A DNA stretch of 64,000 nt from Proteobacteria bacterium UBA2133 (GCA_002327725.1 DCXP01000070.1:77904-141903), one strand, 5' to 3'; counted from the first letter of the stretch, positions 18,852-28,678 are shown. Notes: generated by a model from the sequence alone, not told the origin. Made by a program: numbers and translations.

Positions 18852-19736
18852 ATGCCAGTAACTGCGAGCGAGGTTAAAGCGCTTCGAGAACGGACCGGAG
18901 CCGGGATGATGGAGTGTAAGAAAGCCCTGACTGAGACCGATGGAGACCTCGACGAAGCCATTGTGCTGCTGAGGAAAAAAGGCGCCGCCAGTGCCGAGAA
19001 GAAGTCGGGGCGCATCGCTGCTGAGGGTATCGTGGAACTGGCCCTGAACGATTCTGCGTCTGAAGGCGTTCTGATGGAGGTCAACTGTGAAACCGATTTC
19101 GTGGCTAAAGACGACTCCTTTCGCGCCTTTTCAGCGGATCTAGCGCAAGCTGTTCTTCGTCATCGCCCGAATTCCGTAGAGGAAACATCTCAGTTACAGC
19201 TGTCCACCGGAGAAACTGTCGAGGCGACACGTCAGGAATTGATCGCCAAGATTGGTGAGAATATCTCGCTGCGTCGTTTCGAACTCGTTCAGGCTGGCGC
19301 GGGTGAAATTGCGGGTTATGTTCATGGGTCGAGAATCGGTGTGATCGTCAGGATGGGCCGGTCGGCCCAGCCGGAGTTCGGCCGAGATATCGCTATGCAC
19401 GTGGCGGCCAGTCGGCCGGTGTGTATCGATGAAAACGAGATGCCGGAAGACCTATTGCAAAAAGAGCGTGATATTTATTCCGCGCAGGCGGCCGAAAGCG
19501 GCAAAGCCCCGGAAATTGTTGAGAAGATGGTGAGCGGACGTGTTAAGAAGTTTTTGAAGGAAAACACCCTCGTCGGGCAGCCCTTTGTAAAAAACCCTGA
19601 CCAATCGGTCGGTGAACTGCTTTCAACCCATCAAGCCTCTGTCGTTTCGATGCACCGTTTTGAGGTCGGAGAAGGTCTTGAGAAACGCACTGACGACTTT
19701 GTTGCGGAGGTCATGGCGCAGGCCCAGGGAAACTGA
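18852..19736 (+). CDS. tsf: translation elongation factor Ts
   Basis: Guanine nucleotide exchange factor for EF-Tu. The start VTASEVKALRERTGAGMMECKKAL and the TDFVAKDDSF motif that inserts into EF-Tu are present, followed by the coiled-coil and C-terminal modules. At 294 residues it is near E. coli size, with no acidic tail. An AGGACAAAAC ribosome-binding region precedes the ATG. It is probably transcribed from the rpsB promoter and followed closely by pyrH. Confidence 0.97.
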   Translation: MPVTASEVKALRERTGAGMMECKKALTETDGDLDEAIVLLRKKGAASAEKKSGRIAAEGIVELALNDSASEGVLMEVNCETDFVAKDDSFRAFSADLAQAVLRHRPNSVEETSQLQLSTGETVEATRQELIAKIGENISLRRFELVQAGAGEIAGYVHGSRIGVIVRMGRSAQPEFGRDIAMHVAASRPVCIDENEMPEDLLQKERDIYSAQAAESGKAPEIVEKMVSGRVKKFLKENTLVGQPFVKNPDQSVGELLSTHQASVVSMHRFEVGEGLEKRTDDFVAEVMAQAQGN

Positions 19737-19739
19737 GTC

Positions 19740-20480
19740 ATGGGCGAGGACGGTGGTGTTTCACGAGGCCGTTTTCTCGTCAAACTCTCCGGCGAATACC
19801 TGGGAGGACCGTCTGGGGCGGGTCTTAGCGATGACCGCCTAAAGCGTGTCTGCAACGAACTAAAACGTGCCCATGCGGCAAGCGCAGGTCTGGCGGTGGT
19901 CGTGGGTGGGGGGAACTTCTTCCGCGGGGGTGCGTCCCTGCCGGAATCGCTCAAGCGCGTCACCGGTGACCAGATAGGCATGCTCGCCACAGCGATGAAT
20001 GCATTGGCGCTTCGGGATTCGCTGATCGGCCAGGGCGTCGACGCCGACTGTGTCTGCGCATTCCCGGTTGGAGGGTTCCTCGAGTGCTATGACCCACATA
20101 CGGTCCAGCAGAGCCTCGATCAGGGAACGGTCGTCATCCTTGCCGGCGGCACGGGCAACCCGTTTTTCACAACAGACACGACGGCCTGCCTCAGGGCACT
20201 GGAATTGAATGCGGGCATGGTGATCAAGGCAACCCGGGTTGACGGAGTCTATGATCGGGATCCCGAGATCGACCCCTGCGCGGTGCGTTATGATCACATC
20301 AACTATGACTTCGCATTGGCGAACCAATTACAGGTCATGGATGCGACCGCATTCACTTTATGCCGGGAAAACGGGCTCGCGCTGCGGGTCATTGATCTTG
20401 GCATCGAGGGCAACCTCGAACAAGCGGTCAAAGGAGTGTCTGTCGGCACCCTAGTGGACTTAGCAGGAGGATCATCATGA
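19740..20480 (+). CDS. pyrH: UMP kinase
   Basis: Phosphorylates UMP to UDP. It is an amino acid kinase fold protein of 246 residues with FLVKLSGEYLGG near the N-terminus, VVVGGGNFFRG and ILAGGTGNPFFTTDT, all typical of PyrH. It starts three bases after tsf and overlaps frr by four bases (ATGA). The rpsB-tsf-pyrH-frr order is universal in this class. Confidence 0.97.
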   Translation: MGEDGGVSRGRFLVKLSGEYLGGPSGAGLSDDRLKRVCNELKRAHAASAGLAVVVGGGNFFRGGASLPESLKRVTGDQIGMLATAMNALALRDSLIGQGVDADCVCAFPVGGFLECYDPHTVQQSLDQGTVVILAGGTGNPFFTTDTTACLRALELNAGMVIKATRVDGVYDRDPEIDPCAVRYDHINYDFALANQLQVMDATAFTLCRENGLALRVIDLGIEGNLEQAVKGVSVGTLVDLAGGSS

Positions 20481-21034
20481 TCGAAGAAATTCTCGCGGAC
20501 GCGAAAGTGCGGATGGGAAAGAGTGTCGAGTCCGTCGCAGCAGAGTTCTCAAGAATCCGGACCGGGCGTGCCAGCACCGCATTGCTTGACCACATCCAGG
20601 TCGACTATTACGGCAGTAAGGTACCTGTTGCACAGGCAGCGACTGTCAGTGTTGGAGATGCGCGAACCTTGGTCATCCAGGCGTGGGAGAAAACAATGAT
20701 TCCCGTGATTGAAAAAGCGATCATGGAATCGGATCTGGGCCTGAATCCGGTGACCGCCGGCGAAGTCATCCGGATTCCCTTGCCGGCGCTGACGGAGGAG
20801 CGGCGCAAGGAGATGACGAAAGTAGTCCGCCACGAGGGTGAGAACGGAAAGATCGCCGTTCGAAACATTCGTCGTGATGCTCTAGGGGACCTTCGGGAAC
20901 TGGTAAAAGAAAAACTGATCGGGGAAGACGAAGAGAAACGCGCAGAGACTCACATGCAGGAACTTACCGATCATTCCGTCGCGAAGATCGATGCCCTGGT
21001 CGCGGACAAGGAAGCCGAAGTGATGGAGGTTTGA
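20477..21034 (+). CDS. frr: ribosome recycling factor
   Basis: Splits post-termination ribosomes together with EF-G. All 185 residues match the family length. Motifs include FSRIRTGRAS, VDYYGSKVPVAQAATVSV, IPLPALTEERRKEM and RNIRRDALGDL. It starts within the pyrH stop. The last codons contain GGAGGT, which probably serves as ribosome-binding site for uppS. Confidence 0.98.
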   Translation: MIEEILADAKVRMGKSVESVAAEFSRIRTGRASTALLDHIQVDYYGSKVPVAQAATVSVGDARTLVIQAWEKTMIPVIEKAIMESDLGLNPVTAGEVIRIPLPALTEERRKEMTKVVRHEGENGKIAVRNIRRDALGDLRELVKEKLIGEDEEKRAETHMQELTDHSVAKIDALVADKEAEVMEV

Positions 21035-21036
21035 CC

Positions 21037-21822
21037 TTGAAAACGCCGTCATACAGCGGTTCAGACCTGGAACCCGATGTGGATCCTGCGTCCGCTGCTC
21101 GGCGCCTTCCCAGGCACATCGCCATCATTATGGACGGCAACGGGCGCTGGGCAAAGGCCCGTGGGCAGGCACGTGTTCAAGGCCATCGGCGCGGTGTAGA
21201 GGCTGCCCGTACTGCGACCTCCTTGTGCGGTGATGCAGGAATACCATATCTCACCCTGTTCGCATTCAGCAGCGAAAATTGGAAAAGGCCCGATGAGGAA
21301 GTCCGGTTTCTGACGCAACTGCTGGCGCTATCTCTGGAGAAGGAGCTCGACCGCCTCCACGCTAACGGCGTGAAGCTTAACGTGATTGGTGAACTGGGGT
21401 CTTTTGGGGGGAAGATCGAACGCACGATTCAAAAGGCACAGGAAAAAACTGCCGGCAACGGGGCAATGACTTTGACCATTGCGCTTAACTACGGATCGCG
21501 GCGCGAACTCGCAACGGCGGCACGGAATCTGGCCCAGTCCTGCATCGAGGGGCGCCTGCGCCCGGAGGAGATCGATGAGAGCCGCCTTGACCGGTCACTG
21601 AGCACCTACGGGCTGCCCGATCCTGACCTCTTGATCCGTACCGGAGGAGAGGTTCGTCTGAGTAATTTCCTGCTTTGGCAGTTGGCATATACTGAATTGG
21701 TCTTTTCAGATGCACTCTGGCCGGATTTTGACAAGGCCATCTTCGACCAGGCAATTTCGACCTATCAGGGCCGGCAACGCCGGTTTGGCCATACCGGCGA
21801 GCAGATTGTCTCTCAAACCTAG
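21037..21822 (+). CDS. uppS: undecaprenyl diphosphate synthase
   Basis: Makes the C55 lipid carrier for peptidoglycan and other envelope polymers by adding isopentenyl units to farnesyl diphosphate. IIMDGNGRWAKARG carries the catalytic Asp, followed by GHRRGVEAAR, FSSENWKRP and the C-terminal RTGGEVRLSNFLLWQLAYTE. TTG at 21037 is chosen because it lies six bases after GGAGGT at the end of frr; a TTG at 21031 inside the frr stop is an alternative. There is a short N-terminal extension of about 20 residues before the catalytic domain. Confidence 0.95.
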   Translation: MKTPSYSGSDLEPDVDPASAARRLPRHIAIIMDGNGRWAKARGQARVQGHRRGVEAARTATSLCGDAGIPYLTLFAFSSENWKRPDEEVRFLTQLLALSLEKELDRLHANGVKLNVIGELGSFGGKIERTIQKAQEKTAGNGAMTLTIALNYGSRRELATAARNLAQSCIEGRLRPEEIDESRLDRSLSTYGLPDPDLLIRTGGEVRLSNFLLWQLAYTELVFSDALWPDFDKAIFDQAISTYQGRQRRFGHTGEQIVSQT

Positions 21823-21831
21823 TTTTGGCTG

Positions 21832-22647
21832 ATGCTGCGTCAGCGCTTCGTTACAGCAGTCGTGCTCGGGTCAGCGGCGATCGGGGCGATTCTTTTTCTA
21901 CCCACGGAAGCCGTCTCAGGCCTGGCGGCACTGATCGGGTTCGCCGCGGGGGCAGAATGGATTGCGCTGGCACACCAGGATTCAAAAGGGTCCTGGCGCT
22001 GGTTTTATGGGTTGATCGTAGCCGTAGGGGTGCTTCTATCCTGGAAGGCTTTTGAATTCAGTGACTCGCTGGTGGTGATCGCTGCAGTGCTATGGACACT
22101 GCTTTTAATCTGGGTGGCTGGGAAAGTCTGGGCGGGTAAAGCGGGGCGGGTACCGGCCCACCCAGGTCTCGGAGCGCTGATTCTGGTCCCCGCATTAGGA
22201 CTTGCTCCATACCTGCACAGCAAGCCGATTTACGGGCCGGGTCTGCTGTTAACCGTGCTGTTGGTGATCTGGGCCGGTGATATTGGCGCCTATCTCGGGG
22301 GTCGGCGCTTCGGAAAGACCGCCCTGGCGCCGACGATCAGCCCTGGAAAGACGCGGGAAGGCGCGTCGGTTGGGCTGATATTCGCAGTACCCACCGGACT
22401 CGCGAGCGCGTATCTGTTTTCAGTGCCCATTCCCTCGCTGTGGGTGCTTTCGGGGGCGCTCATCGTCGTAGGGATCGCCGGAATTCTTGCGGATTTGTTG
22501 GAGAGCATGGCTAAACGCAGTGCCGGGAAAAAGGACAGTGGGAGCCTGTTGCCCGGCCATGGGGGGGTGCTCGATCGTATCGACAGTATGCTCGGTGCCG
22601 TTCCCTTGTATTCTGGTCTCAGCATTCTTTTTCTCGGCGGCCACTAA
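21832..22647 (+). CDS. cdsA: phosphatidate cytidylyltransferase
   Basis: Polytopic membrane enzyme that forms CDP-diacylglycerol, the precursor used by PssA, whose gene opens this window. At 271 residues it shows about seven hydrophobic segments. The C-terminal signature is visible as SMAKRSAGKKDSG followed by LLPGHGGVLDRID. It lies between uppS and dxr with gaps under ten bases. Confidence 0.96.
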   Translation: MLRQRFVTAVVLGSAAIGAILFLPTEAVSGLAALIGFAAGAEWIALAHQDSKGSWRWFYGLIVAVGVLLSWKAFEFSDSLVVIAAVLWTLLLIWVAGKVWAGKAGRVPAHPGLGALILVPALGLAPYLHSKPIYGPGLLLTVLLVIWAGDIGAYLGGRRFGKTALAPTISPGKTREGASVGLIFAVPTGLASAYLFSVPIPSLWVLSGALIVVGIAGILADLLESMAKRSAGKKDSGSLLPGHGGVLDRIDSMLGAVPLYSGLSILFLGGH

Positions 22648-22655
22648 CAATACCC

Positions 22656-23879
22656 ATGCCGAATATCACCGATGTTGCGATCCTGGGCGCTACCGGGTCT
22701 ATCGGAACCAGTGCGCTGAATGTGATTCGCCTGCATCCCGACCGTTTCAATGTGGTCGGACTGAGCGCCTGGCATCGGACTGAGGCTCTTGCGGCGCTTG
22801 TCGGTGAGTTATCTCCCCGGATTGCGGCGGTCTCGACGGAGCATGTAGATGCGTTTCGCGCTCAATTCCGAGGTACTGGCGGCGATGTGACATTGCTTGG
22901 CGGCTCAGCCGGCCTGAAGGCGGTTGCCGAATATCCCAGGGCCGATACGGTTGTCGCCGGGATATCCGGGGCTGCCGGGCTCGAATCAACTTTTGCCGCT
23001 GTCGACGCGGGAAAGCGGATTCTAATCGCCAACAAGGAGCCTCTGGTGATGTGTGGGGGCCTCCTGCGAAAGGAAGCCAGGCGTTCCGGGGCTTGTCTGC
23101 TTCCGATTGACAGTGAGCACAACGCCATTTTCCAGTGCCTTCCCGAGGCGCTTCAGCAAAGCGTAGCAAATGGTCTCGGTGTGCGCGGGACAGATAACGG
23201 GACGGGGGTGGAGCGGCTGACCCTGACGGCCTCGGGCGGCCCTTTCCTGAGGACCAGCGCCGCTGACCTGCGACAGGTCGGCCCCAAGGATGCACTGCAG
23301 CATCCCACCTGGGATATGGGACCGAAGATTTCGGTAGATTCGGCGACCTTGATGAATAAAGGTCTGGAGCTTATCGAAGCGTGTACCCTGTTTGGGTTGG
23401 ATGAAACTCAAGTTGAGGTCGTGATCCATCCGCAAAGCGCACTGCACTCCGTGGTGCATTTCTCCGATGGTTCCCTGATCGGTCAAATGGCGAACCCAGA
23501 CATGCGGGTGCCGATTGCCTACGGGCTTGCTTACCCTGAGCGGATCGCGTCCGGCGTTCACGGCTTGGACTTCATGACATTAGGGCGACTGGAGTTCGAG
23601 TCTCCGGACAGCGAACGGTTTCCGTGTCTGGAACTCGCCCGGGCTGCCGCCCGTGAGGGGGGCAGCGTTCCCACCGCGCTGAACGCCGCAAACGAGATCG
23701 CCGTGCAGGCGTTTCTCGCCGGCAGGCTAGGATTTTGCCAAATCCCGGTCCTGATCCGCGACATCATGGATCACCACAACAAGGTTTCGGTGAAAGAACT
23801 CGGGCAGGTACTCGAAATCGACCGAGAGGTGCGGCAAAGAGCCAGTAAAATGCTGGCGGACGGCATACCGGCGAGTTAG
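22656..23879 (+). CDS. dxr: 1-deoxy-D-xylulose 5-phosphate reductoisomerase
   Basis: Second step of the MEP isoprenoid pathway; it feeds UppS with precursors. The NADPH motif ILGATGSIGTSAL lies near residue 9, IANKEPLVMCGG near 125, LPIDSEHNAIFQCL near 150 and the flexible-loop region WDMGPKISVDSATLMNKGLE near 220. At 407 residues it is full length. Normal readings are ANKE-x-LV and IDSEH, both present. Confidence 0.97.
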   Translation: MPNITDVAILGATGSIGTSALNVIRLHPDRFNVVGLSAWHRTEALAALVGELSPRIAAVSTEHVDAFRAQFRGTGGDVTLLGGSAGLKAVAEYPRADTVVAGISGAAGLESTFAAVDAGKRILIANKEPLVMCGGLLRKEARRSGACLLPIDSEHNAIFQCLPEALQQSVANGLGVRGTDNGTGVERLTLTASGGPFLRTSAADLRQVGPKDALQHPTWDMGPKISVDSATLMNKGLELIEACTLFGLDETQVEVVIHPQSALHSVVHFSDGSLIGQMANPDMRVPIAYGLAYPERIASGVHGLDFMTLGRLEFESPDSERFPCLELARAAAREGGSVPTALNAANEIAVQAFLAGRLGFCQIPVLIRDIMDHHNKVSVKELGQVLEIDREVRQRASKMLADGIPAS

Positions 23880-23906
23880 ACCACCGTAAGCCGCTTTTGA
23901 TTCGAC

Positions 23907-25268
23907 ATGGATCTTTTCAACAACATCCTCTTTTTCCTTGTGGCGGTAGCCATTCTCGTCAGCTTTCACGAATTCGGCCATTTCATCGTTGCGCGCTGGA
24001 TGGGCGTGCGGGTCCTGAAGTTCTCGGTCGGATTCGGCAAGACGGTGTGGCGCTGGCAGAAAACGCCTGCCGGGACGGAATACGCACTGGGCATGATTCC
24101 CCTCGGCGGATATGTCCGGATGCTCGACGAGCGTGAGGGCGAGGTCAGCCCCGGCGAGCGAGAGCAGGCTTTTAACCACAAACCACTGCCAAAGCGGTCG
24201 CTGATTGTTCTGGCGGGTCCTGCGGCTAACCTTCTACTCGCGGTATTGCTCTACTGGGGCATTGGGCTGATCGGAAACGACGATCTCAAACCCATTGTAG
24301 GCTCGGTGGTTCCCGGGAGTCCCGCCGAACATGCCGGGTTTCTGCCGGGAGACACGATCGTCTCTATCGATGGACGTGATACAAAAGGCTGGTCTGAACA
24401 CCGTCTCTACCTGCTCGGGCAGGTTGCCGGCAGAAACAGCATTTCCTTCCTGGTAACCAGGGACGGCGCGGGCGCACATTCAGTGATCGTCGATTTCGAG
24501 CAATCCCGGAAGGCACGTTTTGACCCGGCGGTGCTTTCGAGAGTGATCGGAATCGTCCCGAACGTTCCGGAGCCGGAAGCCAGGATAGCCGGACTGGTGG
24601 CCGGCGGTCCAGCGGATAAGGCCGGACTCAAGGTCGGCGACCACATCCTGGCGATCAACGGGGAGGGCGTTGCTCACTGGTTTGATCTGGTCGAGAAGAT
24701 TTCCCAGGGAACCACCAGCGACCTGACCGTGGCCATCGAGCGCAAGGGGGTCACGCTGGAGATTCCGGTTGCCTCCGAGGCCAGCGTTGTCGACGGTAAC
24801 AGGGTCTGGCGTATAGGAATCTATGGCCCGGTCAGTCCTGACCTCAGCGAGCAACTCGTTAATGTGCGCTATCCGCCACACCAGGGACTGGTGCGGGCGG
24901 TTGAGACAACCTGGCTGATGTCAGTTCTGACGGTGCGGGTTTTCTGGCAGATGTTGACGGGCAGCGCCTCGCGTGAGCACCTCAGCGGACCGATTTCAAT
25001 TGCGCGGTTTGCGGGGCAATCGGCGAGCCTCGGTCTGGTTCAGTTTCTGGCCTTCCTGGCCGTGTTGAGTGTCAGTCTCGGCATTATCAATCTGCTTCCG
25101 ATTCCAGTCCTCGACGGCGGACATCTTGTCTATTTTGCCGCCGAAGGGATCCTCGGGCGGCCGTTACCAGACCAGGTTTTTCAATGGGGGCAGCAGTTTG
25201 GAATTGCGTTTATAGTGCTGCTCATGGCGTTGGCGTTTTATAATGACTTCCTCAGTTTGCTACGGTGA
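23907..25268 (+). CDS. rseP: RIP metalloprotease RseP
   Basis: Site-2 protease of the inner membrane. In E. coli it cleaves RseA to release sigma E and also clears signal peptide remnants. The zinc site H21-E-F-G-H25 is in the first membrane segment, and LPIPVLDGGH near residue 400 supplies the third ligand. Two PDZ domains lie between, near residues 125-200 and 215-290. At 453 residues it is standard. No rpoE or rseA is present in the window, although their usual place beside lepA is covered. Confidence 0.96.
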   Translation: MDLFNNILFFLVAVAILVSFHEFGHFIVARWMGVRVLKFSVGFGKTVWRWQKTPAGTEYALGMIPLGGYVRMLDEREGEVSPGEREQAFNHKPLPKRSLIVLAGPAANLLLAVLLYWGIGLIGNDDLKPIVGSVVPGSPAEHAGFLPGDTIVSIDGRDTKGWSEHRLYLLGQVAGRNSISFLVTRDGAGAHSVIVDFEQSRKARFDPAVLSRVIGIVPNVPEPEARIAGLVAGGPADKAGLKVGDHILAINGEGVAHWFDLVEKISQGTTSDLTVAIERKGVTLEIPVASEASVVDGNRVWRIGIYGPVSPDLSEQLVNVRYPPHQGLVRAVETTWLMSVLTVRVFWQMLTGSASREHLSGPISIARFAGQSASLGLVQFLAFLAVLSVSLGIINLLPIPVLDGGHLVYFAAEGILGRPLPDQVFQWGQQFGIAFIVLLMALAFYNDFLSLLR

Positions 25269-25275
25269 TTCGAAG

Positions 25276-27582
25276 ATGAGACTGTCGACACATTTATTTC
25301 GAGGCCTGGCGCCCTTAATTTTTGCGCTTAATGCTATCTTCTTCTCCCCGCCGGCTGCCGCAGATTTCGTCGTCGACGATATCCGGGTTGAGGGGGCGCA
25401 GAATATTGAAGTTGGAACCATCTTCAATTACCTGCCTGTGAAGGTGGGCGACGTCGCCGATGAGGATCTTATCGACCAGTCCATCAAAGCGCTTTTTGCA
25501 ACCGGGTTTTTCCAGGATGTCGAGATCCGTCGGCAGGAAAATGTCCTGATCGTCATTGTCGCCGAACGCCCGGCAATTGCAGGGGTCGACTACAGCGGCA
25601 ACAAGGACATTGACGACGAAGCGATTGAGACCGCGCTTGCACAGGTTGGGGTGACCGAAGGGCGGATTTTCCGGGAGCCGTTGCTGGAACAACTGGTTCA
25701 GGCGATCGAGGAACGGTATTTTGCAAAAGGCCGCTACTCGGCAAAGGTGGACGCTGTCGTTACGCCGGTCGACCTCAACCGGGTTGCGATCTCGCTCACC
25801 ATTGACGAAGGCAGGGTAGCCAGAATCCGCGAAATCAACATCGTTGGAAACGAGATATTCAGCGACAAGGAACTGCGATCGGAGATTTCCCTGGGTGAGG
25901 AGCGTTGGCACAGTTTCCTCTCCCAAACCGGAAGATATTCAAAAGAGGAACTCCTGGCCGATGTTGAAGCGCTCAGAAGTTTCTACCTCGACCGGGGGTA
26001 CATGAACTTTGAACTCCTGTCGTCAGATGTGACCATCAGCCAGAACAAGCAGGATATCTTTATCACCTTCTCGCTCCGCGAGGGGGATCAATTTACGGTC
26101 GGCAGCATCGATGTCGAAGGCGGGGGAGGCTTCTCCGCAAGCGATCTTCTCGATTTGATCTCCATGCCCGCCGGGCAGCCGTTTTCCCAGACGGATCTGG
26201 TCGCATCGCGATCGGCGATCGAAAGCAAACTTGCCGACCATGGATACGCGTTTGCCAATGTCAACGCAATTACTGATATCGACGAAGCCGCTCACCGCGT
26301 CGATTTTGTCTTTGCGGTAGATCCAGGACCCCTGGTTTATGTCCGGCAGATCAGCATCAGCGGCAATCAGGCAACGCTTGACGAGGTCATTCGGCGTGAG
26401 ATGAGGCAGCTTGAATCCTCGGTGTTTTCTGCGGAGAAACTTCGCCGATCCCGGGAACGGATTGCCCGGCTGGGTTTCTTTGAAGACGTCAACATCGACC
26501 TCACCGCGGTTCCAGGCTCTATCGATCAGGTCGATCTTGCTGTTGTGGTCAAAGAGCGGGCCACGGGTAACTTCATGTTTGGCGCAGGCTACGACGACTC
26601 GGATGGGCTGTTCGTCATTGCGGAAGTCCACCGGGGAAACTTGTTCGGCACCGGACGTGAACTGAATGTGGCCGCCGAACTCTCCAAAGTCGATCAGACT
26701 TTCGACATTGAATACCGCAACCCCTATCACACCGCCGCAGGGATCAGTCGTGCGTTCTTTATCAACCGGGAAAAGATTGATACCGACTCGGTAACCACCG
26801 CCGACTATACCTCTGAGACAACCGGGGGCGGCGTCCGGTACGGCATTCCAATGTCAGAATACAACGCGCTGAGTTTCAGTGCCGCAGTGGAGGAGATCCT
26901 TCTGCAATCGACCACCTCGACGCCGCCGGAATACCGCTCATTTATCGATCGATATCCCGACAATCTGAATCTCAATTTCTCTACCGGCTTCTCCAAGGAC
27001 ACGCGGGACAGCATCTTTTTTCCGCGCAGGGGATTTTTCCGAAGGATTGCAGCGGAAGTCGGCATCCCCGGGAGCGATCTGGAATACTATAAGGTGACCG
27101 CTCGGGGCAGCTGGTACCAGCAGCTTGTCGGCCGACTCACGCTGAACGTACGCGGAGACGTCGGCTACGGCGACGGCTACGGCGATCTACAGGAATTACC
27201 TTTCTTTAAAAACTATTATGCCGGTGGCGCCAGCAGCGTGCGAGGCTTTGAGTCGCGCTCGTTAGGGCCGACTAGTACCGGTGCCGATGTTTCACCCTTG
27301 GGCGGCGGCATCAGGACCGTAGCAAATGTGGAGATGTTTTTTCCCGTCTTCGGCCTTGAGGAAGGTAACGACAAACGTCTCAGCCTGTTTGCAGATTCCG
27401 GTCAGGTGTTTTCCTCAAGCAGTGACTTCGATCTCGGCGAGGTACGGATCAGCGTTGGAGCGGGGTTCCACTGGTTCTCGCCGGTCGGGCCGATCTCACT
27501 GACGATGGCCCAACCACTCAACGACGAGGCAGGGGATGACGTGAAGCGGGTACAGTTTACGCTGGGCTCGCTTTTAAGGTAG
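25276..27582 (+). CDS. bamA: outer membrane protein assembly factor BamA
   Basis: Central subunit of the BAM complex, which inserts beta-barrel proteins into the outer membrane. ATG at 25276 gives 768 residues with a signal peptide cleaved after PAAA (residue 29). Five POTRA domains run to about residue 410, and a 16-strand barrel follows. The lid-loop VRGF motif is intact (SSVRGFESRSLGP), and the C-terminus ends in hydrophobic/aromatic alternation. It is followed by the periplasmic chaperone skp, which delivers substrates to BAM. Confidence 0.97.
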   Translation: MRLSTHLFRGLAPLIFALNAIFFSPPAAADFVVDDIRVEGAQNIEVGTIFNYLPVKVGDVADEDLIDQSIKALFATGFFQDVEIRRQENVLIVIVAERPAIAGVDYSGNKDIDDEAIETALAQVGVTEGRIFREPLLEQLVQAIEERYFAKGRYSAKVDAVVTPVDLNRVAISLTIDEGRVARIREINIVGNEIFSDKELRSEISLGEERWHSFLSQTGRYSKEELLADVEALRSFYLDRGYMNFELLSSDVTISQNKQDIFITFSLREGDQFTVGSIDVEGGGGFSASDLLDLISMPAGQPFSQTDLVASRSAIESKLADHGYAFANVNAITDIDEAAHRVDFVFAVDPGPLVYVRQISISGNQATLDEVIRREMRQLESSVFSAEKLRRSRERIARLGFFEDVNIDLTAVPGSIDQVDLAVVVKERATGNFMFGAGYDDSDGLFVIAEVHRGNLFGTGRELNVAAELSKVDQTFDIEYRNPYHTAAGISRAFFINREKIDTDSVTTADYTSETTGGGVRYGIPMSEYNALSFSAAVEEILLQSTTSTPPEYRSFIDRYPDNLNLNFSTGFSKDTRDSIFFPRRGFFRRIAAEVGIPGSDLEYYKVTARGSWYQQLVGRLTLNVRGDVGYGDGYGDLQELPFFKNYYAGGASSVRGFESRSLGPTSTGADVSPLGGGIRTVANVEMFFPVFGLEEGNDKRLSLFADSGQVFSSSSDFDLGEVRISVGAGFHWFSPVGPISLTMAQPLNDEAGDDVKRVQFTLGSLLR

Positions 27583-27620
27583 TACCAAACAAGCAAATTT
27601 TACTAGCCGCAATCGAACCC

Positions 27621-28145
27621 ATGGTTAACTTCTCACGAGCCCTGCCCAGACTTGCCGGTTGCACCTTAGGTCTTTTCCTGTCCTTCTCTCAGTCCGGCTT
27701 GGCCCAGACGTCTTTTAAAATCGGTTTTGTCGATCCCGTTCGCCTGATCGAACAGGCACCGCAGGGAGCCAGGGCTCTGGCGAGCCTTGAGGATGAATTC
27801 CGCTCTCGTGATGAAGAACTAAAACAGCGCCATAGTCGGATTCAGGAGATGGAGGCGGATCTTGAGAAAAACATTCTGGTGATGGATGCAACGTCGGCGC
27901 AGGCCCGGCAGCGGGAAATTGAGAACCTGAAGCGGCGCCTGGCACGTTCGCAGCAGGAAGCCCGGGAAGACTACAACCTTCGCCGTAACGAGGAACTTGC
28001 AAAACTGCAGACCCTGGTTCGCGAGGTGATCGTTGAACTCGCGAGAGCGGGAGACTATGACCTGGTCGTTGAACAGGCGGTCTACGTCAGCGAGGCGATT
28101 AATATTACCGATCTCGTGCTTGAGCGCCTGGCCGAATTACCTTGA
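27621..28145 (+). CDS. skp: periplasmic chaperone Skp (OmpH family)
   Basis: Holds unfolded outer-membrane proteins in the periplasm for BamA. A signal peptide ends near SGLA (residue 28). The mature start, FKIGFVDPVRLIEQAPQG, is typical. A long charged coiled coil (about residues 55-130) forms the tentacles. At 174 residues it is normal. In most gammaproteobacteria lpxD follows; here fabZ follows after only 83 bases. Confidence 0.93.
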   Translation: MVNFSRALPRLAGCTLGLFLSFSQSGLAQTSFKIGFVDPVRLIEQAPQGARALASLEDEFRSRDEELKQRHSRIQEMEADLEKNILVMDATSAQARQREIENLKRRLARSQQEAREDYNLRRNEELAKLQTLVREVIVELARAGDYDLVVEQAVYVSEAINITDLVLERLAELP

Positions 28146-28228
28146 AGCCGCCGCTAGGGGTCTCTCGCGCCCGCGGCGCGGACGCGCGTTCCCAAAGTCG
28201 TACTAAAACATCCAACAAGGCGTAGATT

Positions 28229-28678
28229 GTGGAAACAGAAATCGATATTCACCGAATTCGGGAAATTCTGCCTCATCGTTATCCTTTTCTGCTGGTTGAC
28301 CGCGTTGTCGAGGTAACGCCCGGGGAGCGTCTCCGGGCGTTGAAAAACGTAACGGCAAACGAACCGTTCTTCGACGGCCATTTCCCGCACCGGCCGGTGT
28401 TTCCAGGCGTGCTGATGCTCGAGAGCATTGCCCAGGCGTCGGCTATCCTCGTCAGCCTGATTATCGATGCAAAGGCCAGCCGGAAGAACGTCTACCTTTT
28501 CGCCGGGGTGGACAAGGCGCGTTTCAAGGCTCCCGTCGAGCCGGGCGATCAGCTGGTCATCGATGTGTCTCTCGAAGGGCAGCGCAGTTCGCTCTGGAGA
28601 TGCTCGGGAACGATCTCCGTCCAGGGAAAAACCGTTTGCACATCGGATGTGCTGTTTACCCACAGGCCCATCGAGTGA
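28229..28678 (+). CDS. fabZ: 3-hydroxyacyl-[acyl-carrier-protein] dehydratase FabZ
   Basis: Hot-dog-fold dehydratase of fatty acid elongation; it competes with LpxA for 3-hydroxyacyl-ACP. Motifs are LPHRYPFLLVDR, and the catalytic His and Glu in FDGHFPHRPVFPGVLMLE (H51, E65). A GTG start at 28229 gives 149 residues. The last four bases overlap the GTG start of lpxA, coupling the two genes at the fatty acid/lipid A branch. Confidence 0.96.
   Translation: METEIDIHRIREILPHRYPFLLVDRVVEVTPGERLRALKNVTANEPFFDGHFPHRPVFPGVLMLESIAQASAILVSLIIDAKASRKNVYLFAGVDKARFKAPVEPGDQLVIDVSLEGQRSSLWRCSGTISVQGKTVCTSDVLFTHRPIE

Noticed and set aside
26023..26730. 235-codon minus-strand frame inside bamA
   Set aside because: bamA is continuous and complete across this interval; the antisense frame reflects codon bias.
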